NCBI GenBank assembly: GCA_902826155.1
Contig: CADEDU010000048.1
Coordinates: 27,935-37,295, forward strand
DNA length: 9,361 bases
Reading direction: 5' to 3'
DNA from: an uncultured beta proteobacterium
Lineage (GTDB): Bacteria > Pseudomonadota > Gammaproteobacteria > Burkholderiales > SG8-39
A program made the translations under genes and the position numbers. This document shows, one piece after another, positions 7,113 through 9,361 of this stretch; the stretch's first letter is position 1; the number at the start of each line of letters is the position of its first letter. A model generated the notes under the pieces. That model made no database searches. It had not been told where the DNA came from and saw only the letters and a program-made list of their open reading frames with translations.

Positions 7113-7126
7113 AGCGTCGCGACGCT
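7113..7126. terminator. 14-bp perfect palindrome in convergent gap
   Basis: AGCGTCGCGACGCT is fully self-complementary and lies in the 80-base gap between two convergent genes (stop at 7065 on the plus strand, stop at 7146-7148 on the minus strand). As RNA it could form a stem of 5 bp with a CGCG loop from either strand. No T-run follows it in either direction, so it is only a possible factor-dependent terminator or 3'-end stabiliser, or it may be a protein-binding site. Confidence 0.3.
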
Positions 7127-7145
7127 ATTGCCTGCGCGGTCCCGC

Positions 7146-8240
7146 TCAACGCGCCGACGCGTAGATCGTGCTCGCCGCCTGTTCGATCGCCTCCGCGCTC
7201 AATGACCCGATCGCGATCGCCGGAGAGCGTTCAAGCTGCGCGAAATTGCGGGCCATCGACCGCCGGTAGGCCGGATCGTAGTGATTGACCAGAATGTCCT
7301 CCACGAACGCCGTCCACTGATCGTCGCCGGCCAGCCGCTTCCAGCGCTCGATCGTCTCCTTCGGGTACAGGTGCACCAGGCAATCGAGCTTCGCCTCGAG
7401 CGTCAGGCGGTCGTGCACGAAGTGTTCGTACTCGGCGAGGAGGAACGCGACGCGCGCGCCGATCGGCGCTGCGATCCGCACGCACTGTGCGGCGCGCATC
7501 GCCGCGATCAGCGCATCGGGCACGTGCAGCTCACCGACCTTCTTGCTTTCCGATTCGACGAACACCACCCGCGATGCATCGAAGCGGCGCAGCGCGTCCC
7601 AGATGCGCGACTCGAACGTTTTCTGCGCCGGCTGCGGCAGGTCGGGTTCCTGGCCCAGCACCGAGCCGCGATGATGTGCGAGCTGTTCCAGATCGAGCAC
7701 CTGCGCGCCCTGCCGCGCCAGCGCGGTCAGGATGCGGCTCTTCGCGCTGCCGGTCTCGCCGCACACGACGGTGTAGCGATAACGCCCGGGCAGGGTCGCG
7801 AGCTGCGCAACCACCTCGCGCCGATAGGCGCGATAACCCCCTTGCAGCGTCGCGGCCTGCCAGCCGATTTCGCGCAGCACGTGGGCCATCGCGCCGCTGC
7901 GCTTGCCGCCGCGCCAGCAGTACACCAGCGGGCGCCACGAGCGCTCGCGCGAAGCGAATACCTGCTCGATGTGATCGGCGATATGGCGCGACACCAGTGC
8001 CGCGCCGCGCACCTTGGCGGCGAACGGGGACGCTTGCTTGTGCAGCGTGCCCACCAGCGCGCGTTCGGCATCGTCGAGCACCGGGCAGTTGCGCGCACCG
8101 GGAATGTGGTCGTCGGCGTACTCCGCGGGCGAGCGCACGTCGATGATTTCGGAGAACGGCGCGACGTGCTCCACCGCGGCATCGCCCTGGCCGGGCAGCT
8201 GCAGCAATTGCGCCACGTCGATCGAATCCGCCACTTTCAT
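7146..8240 (-). CDS. mnmH: tRNA 2-selenouridine synthase
   Basis: A 364-residue enzyme (also SelU or YbbB) that converts 2-thiouridine at the wobble position of Lys, Glu and Gln tRNAs to 2-selenouridine, by way of a geranylated intermediate, using selenophosphate from SelD. The N-terminal rhodanese domain (about 1-130) has IIDVRSPAEY and catalytic Cys108 in VYCWRGGKRSG. The C-terminal P-loop domain has GETGSAKS at 161-168, followed by LDLEQLAHHRGSVLG, a hallmark stretch of the family. In the P-loop, Ala166 stands where the usual GKT/GKS glycine would be; Lys167 and Ser168 remain. The ATG at 8240 gives the length of the E. coli enzyme; a TTG at 8264 would add eight unlikely residues. It is divergent from selD across 105 bases, so the enzyme and the source of its selenium donor are encoded back to back. 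Confidence 0.95.
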   Translation of the reverse strand: MKVADSIDVAQLLQLPGQGDAAVEHVAPFSEIIDVRSPAEYADDHIPGARNCPVLDDAERALVGTLHKQASPFAAKVRGAALVSRHIADHIEQVFASRERSWRPLVYCWRGGKRSGAMAHVLREIGWQAATLQGGYRAYRREVVAQLATLPGRYRYTVVCGETGSAKSRILTALARQGAQVLDLEQLAHHRGSVLGQEPDLPQPAQKTFESRIWDALRRFDASRVVFVESESKKVGELHVPDALIAAMRAAQCVRIAAPIGARVAFLLAEYEHFVHDRLTLEAKLDCLVHLYPKETIERWKRLAGDDQWTAFVEDILVNHYDPAYRRSMARNFAQLERSPAIAIGSLSAEAIEQAASTIYASAR

Positions 8241-8300
8241 TGGTGCGTATAGATTGACGTGCAAAACCCGTGTCCGTTGCGCGGATCTATCCCGCGCCGG

Positions 8301-8306
8301 ATTCTA
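8301..8306 (-). promoter_or_regulatory. Candidate -10 element for mnmH
   Basis: TAGAAT on the minus strand matches the -10 consensus at 5 of 6 positions, about 60 bases before the mnmH ATG. No convincing -35 was found at 16-18 bases. It lies 2 bases from the plus-strand selD -10 candidate, so the two divergent promoters would overlap and could compete. Confidence 0.3.
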
Positions 8307-8308
8307 TC

Positions 8309-8314
8309 TACAAT
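8309..8314 (+). promoter_or_regulatory. Candidate -10 element for selD
   Basis: TACAAT (5 of 6 to consensus) in the context CTATCTACAATGCGC resembles betaproteobacterial promoters with a GC-rich discriminator. The -35 region is poor (TCTATC at 8286). Initiation near 8321 would give a short leader of about 25 bases to the selD ATG. Confidence 0.4.
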
Positions 8315-8325
8315 GCGCGCTCCTT

Positions 8326-8339
8326 CGAGTGACGAGTGA
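8326..8339 (+). repeat. Tandem 7-bp repeat in the selD leader
   Basis: CGAGTGA occurs twice in direct succession immediately upstream of the selD start codon. Each copy carries a GAG core. The second copy ends 6 bases before the ATG, so its GAG is the best, though weak, ribosome-binding candidate and the first copy duplicates it. Confidence 0.5.
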
Positions 8340-8345
8340 CCCGAC

Positions 8346-9361
8346 ATGAACGACCCGATGCCCATGCCGTTCCGCCTCACCCAGTTCAGCCACGGCGGCG
8401 GATGAGGCTGCAAGATCGCTCCGGCCGTGCTGTCGGAGATCCTGTCCAAAGTCCCGGCCCGCGCCATTCCACGTGAACTGCTGGTGGGCATCGAATCGAG
8501 CGACGACGCCGCGGTGTACAAGCTCAACGATGAACAGGCGCTGGTGGCGACCACTGATTTCTTCACGCCGATCGTCGACGACCCGTACGACTTCGGTCGC
8601 ATCGCCGCGACCAACGCGATCTCCGACATCTACGCGATGGGCGGGCGTCCGATCATGGCACTCGCGCTGGTGGGCATGCCGCTCGACAAGCTGCCGGTCG
8701 AGGTGATCCAGCGCATTCTCGCCGGTGGCGATGCGGTGTGCGCGGCCGCGGGCATTCCGATCGCCGGTGGCCACTCGATCGACACGCTCGAACCGATCTA
8801 CGGCCTGGTGGCGATGGGCCTGGTGCATCCGAGCAAGGTCAAGCGCAACGATCGCGCCAAGCCAGGCGATGCGTTGATCCTGGGCAAACCGCTCGGCGTG
8901 GGTGTGCTTTCGGGCGCGCTCAAGAGCGGCAAGCTCTCGGCGGCGGGCTACGAATCGATGATTCACTGGACCACCAAGCTCAACACCGCCGGTGCCGCGA
9001 TCGCCGACATCGACGGCGTGCACGCGATGACCGATGTCACCGGCTTCGGTCTGGTGGGGCATCTGATGGAGATCGCGCGCGGATCGAAGCTGCGCGCGAC
9101 GCTGCGATTCGCCGACCTGCCCGTCATCGCCGAAGCGCGCGCGCTGGCCGAGCAGGGTGTGAAGACCGGTGCTTCGGGGCGCAACTGGTCGGAGTACGGC
9201 GAGCACGTCCAGGTGTCGGCGGGTTTTGCGCCCTGGCAGCAGGTGATGGTCACCGATCCGCAGACCAGCGGCGGGCTGCTCGTGGCCTGCGCGCCGGGCG
9301 CGGCCGATGCGGTGATCGCGCAATTCCAGCGCGAAGGCTTCAGCGAAGCCCGGCGCATCGG
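8346..9361 (+). CDS. selD: Selenophosphate synthetase, selenocysteine-containing (3' partial)
   Basis: SelD (selenide, water dikinase) makes selenophosphate from selenide and ATP, the selenium donor for Sec-tRNA synthesis and for MnmH. From ATG 8346 the N-terminus reads FRLTQFSHGGG, then an in-frame TGA (codon 20), then GCKIAPAVL. E. coli SelD has RLTQYSHGAG-Cys17-GCK here, so TGA replaces the catalytic Cys codon and is read as selenocysteine. The offset from E. coli is a constant 3: Sec20 for Cys17, Lys23 for Lys20, and metal/ATP-binding Asp54, Asp71, Asp94 and Asp230 for 51, 68, 91 and 227. The frame stays open and family-like to the window edge (TTDFFTPIVDDPYDFGRIAATNAISD split across two motifs, AMTDVTGFGL, DPQTSGGLL), so this is not a decayed gene. 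About 10-15 residues are missing on the right. A gene finder ignoring recoding would start at GTG 8427 and lose the active site. Confidence 0.95.
8403..8405 (+). other. selD: In-frame TGA selenocysteine codon (Sec20 of SelD)
   Basis: This TGA falls exactly on the catalytic Cys/Sec position of SelD, between HGGG and GCK. Sec at this site is well known in SelD from many bacteria and archaea. Conservation is strong on both sides of the codon, and a stem-loop follows at bacterial SECIS distance, which together argue against a nonsense mutation. Confidence 0.93.
8414..8441 (+). promoter_or_regulatory. Bacterial SECIS hairpin in selD
   Basis: In the mRNA, GAU (8414-8416) pairs with AUC (8439-8441) and CUCCG (8419-8423) pairs with CGGAG (8434-8438), with CG bulged on the 5' side. 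A G-U and a C-G pair can extend the upper stem, leaving a six-base loop CGUGCU. The loop GU (8427-8428) lies 22-23 bases after the UGA, close to the GU in the E. coli fdhF SECIS recognised by SelB. The fold was drawn by hand and not energy-scored. Confidence 0.65.

Noticed and set aside
7281..8252. 323-codon plus-strand open frame opposite mnmH
   Set aside because: Antisense shadow; Arg/His-rich with no recognisable motif, while the minus strand encodes a full MnmH.
8403..8405. selD as a pseudogene broken by a nonsense codon
   Set aside because: The TGA sits exactly at the known Cys/Sec catalytic site, the rest of the gene is intact, and a SECIS-like hairpin follows.
8304..9323. 339-codon minus-strand open frame opposite selD
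   Set aside because: It reads as His/Arg/Asp-rich shadow sequence. It could be wrongly chosen by a gene finder because the TGA interrupts the true selD frame.

Overview
The window looks like a high-GC betaproteobacterial chromosome, most likely Burkholderiales. This rests on overall base composition, GC-rich third codon positions and the gene families present; no database search was possible. It holds six protein genes: three on the minus strand in one run, one further minus-strand gene, and two plus-strand genes cut by or near the window edges plus one complete plus-strand gene. No rRNA, tRNA, CRISPR array or insertion sequence was seen. No stretch longer than about 200 bases lacks a gene.

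Left part (1-5945): cell-envelope and peptidoglycan genes. A 5'-truncated NlpD-like lipoprotein (plus strand, ends 925) has a degenerate LytM/M23 domain and no visible LysM domain. Converging on it is a minus-strand operon read from about 6000 down to 971: a MoxR-family AAA+ ATPase (5945-5025), a DUF58 membrane protein (4975-3953) and a very long TgpA-type membrane transglutaminase (3949-971). The last one is the main structural surprise. Its reading frame continues without a stop into a complete MltB-type lytic transglycosylase that still carries its own signal-peptide-like segment, giving a 992-residue transglutaminase-lytic transglycosylase fusion. The predicted topology would put both catalytic domains in the periplasm.

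Middle (5946-7145): a 196-base divergent intergenic region with a 10-bp inverted repeat and an 11-bp palindrome in front of the moxR operon, then a class II histone-deacetylase-like zinc amidohydrolase (6142-7065), which ends in a short convergent gap carrying a 14-bp perfect palindrome.

Right part (7146-9361): a divergent selenium pair. On the minus strand is mnmH (selU), the tRNA 2-selenouridine synthase; on the plus strand is selD, selenophosphate synthetase. In selD the codon for the catalytic Cys/Sec position is an in-frame TGA (8403-8405), followed by a hairpin of bacterial SECIS type. SelD is therefore very probably a selenoprotein, and standard gene calling would truncate or miss it. 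Its product feeds MnmH and, by inference, its own synthesis through the Sec machinery. SelD runs off the right edge about 10-15 residues before its expected end.
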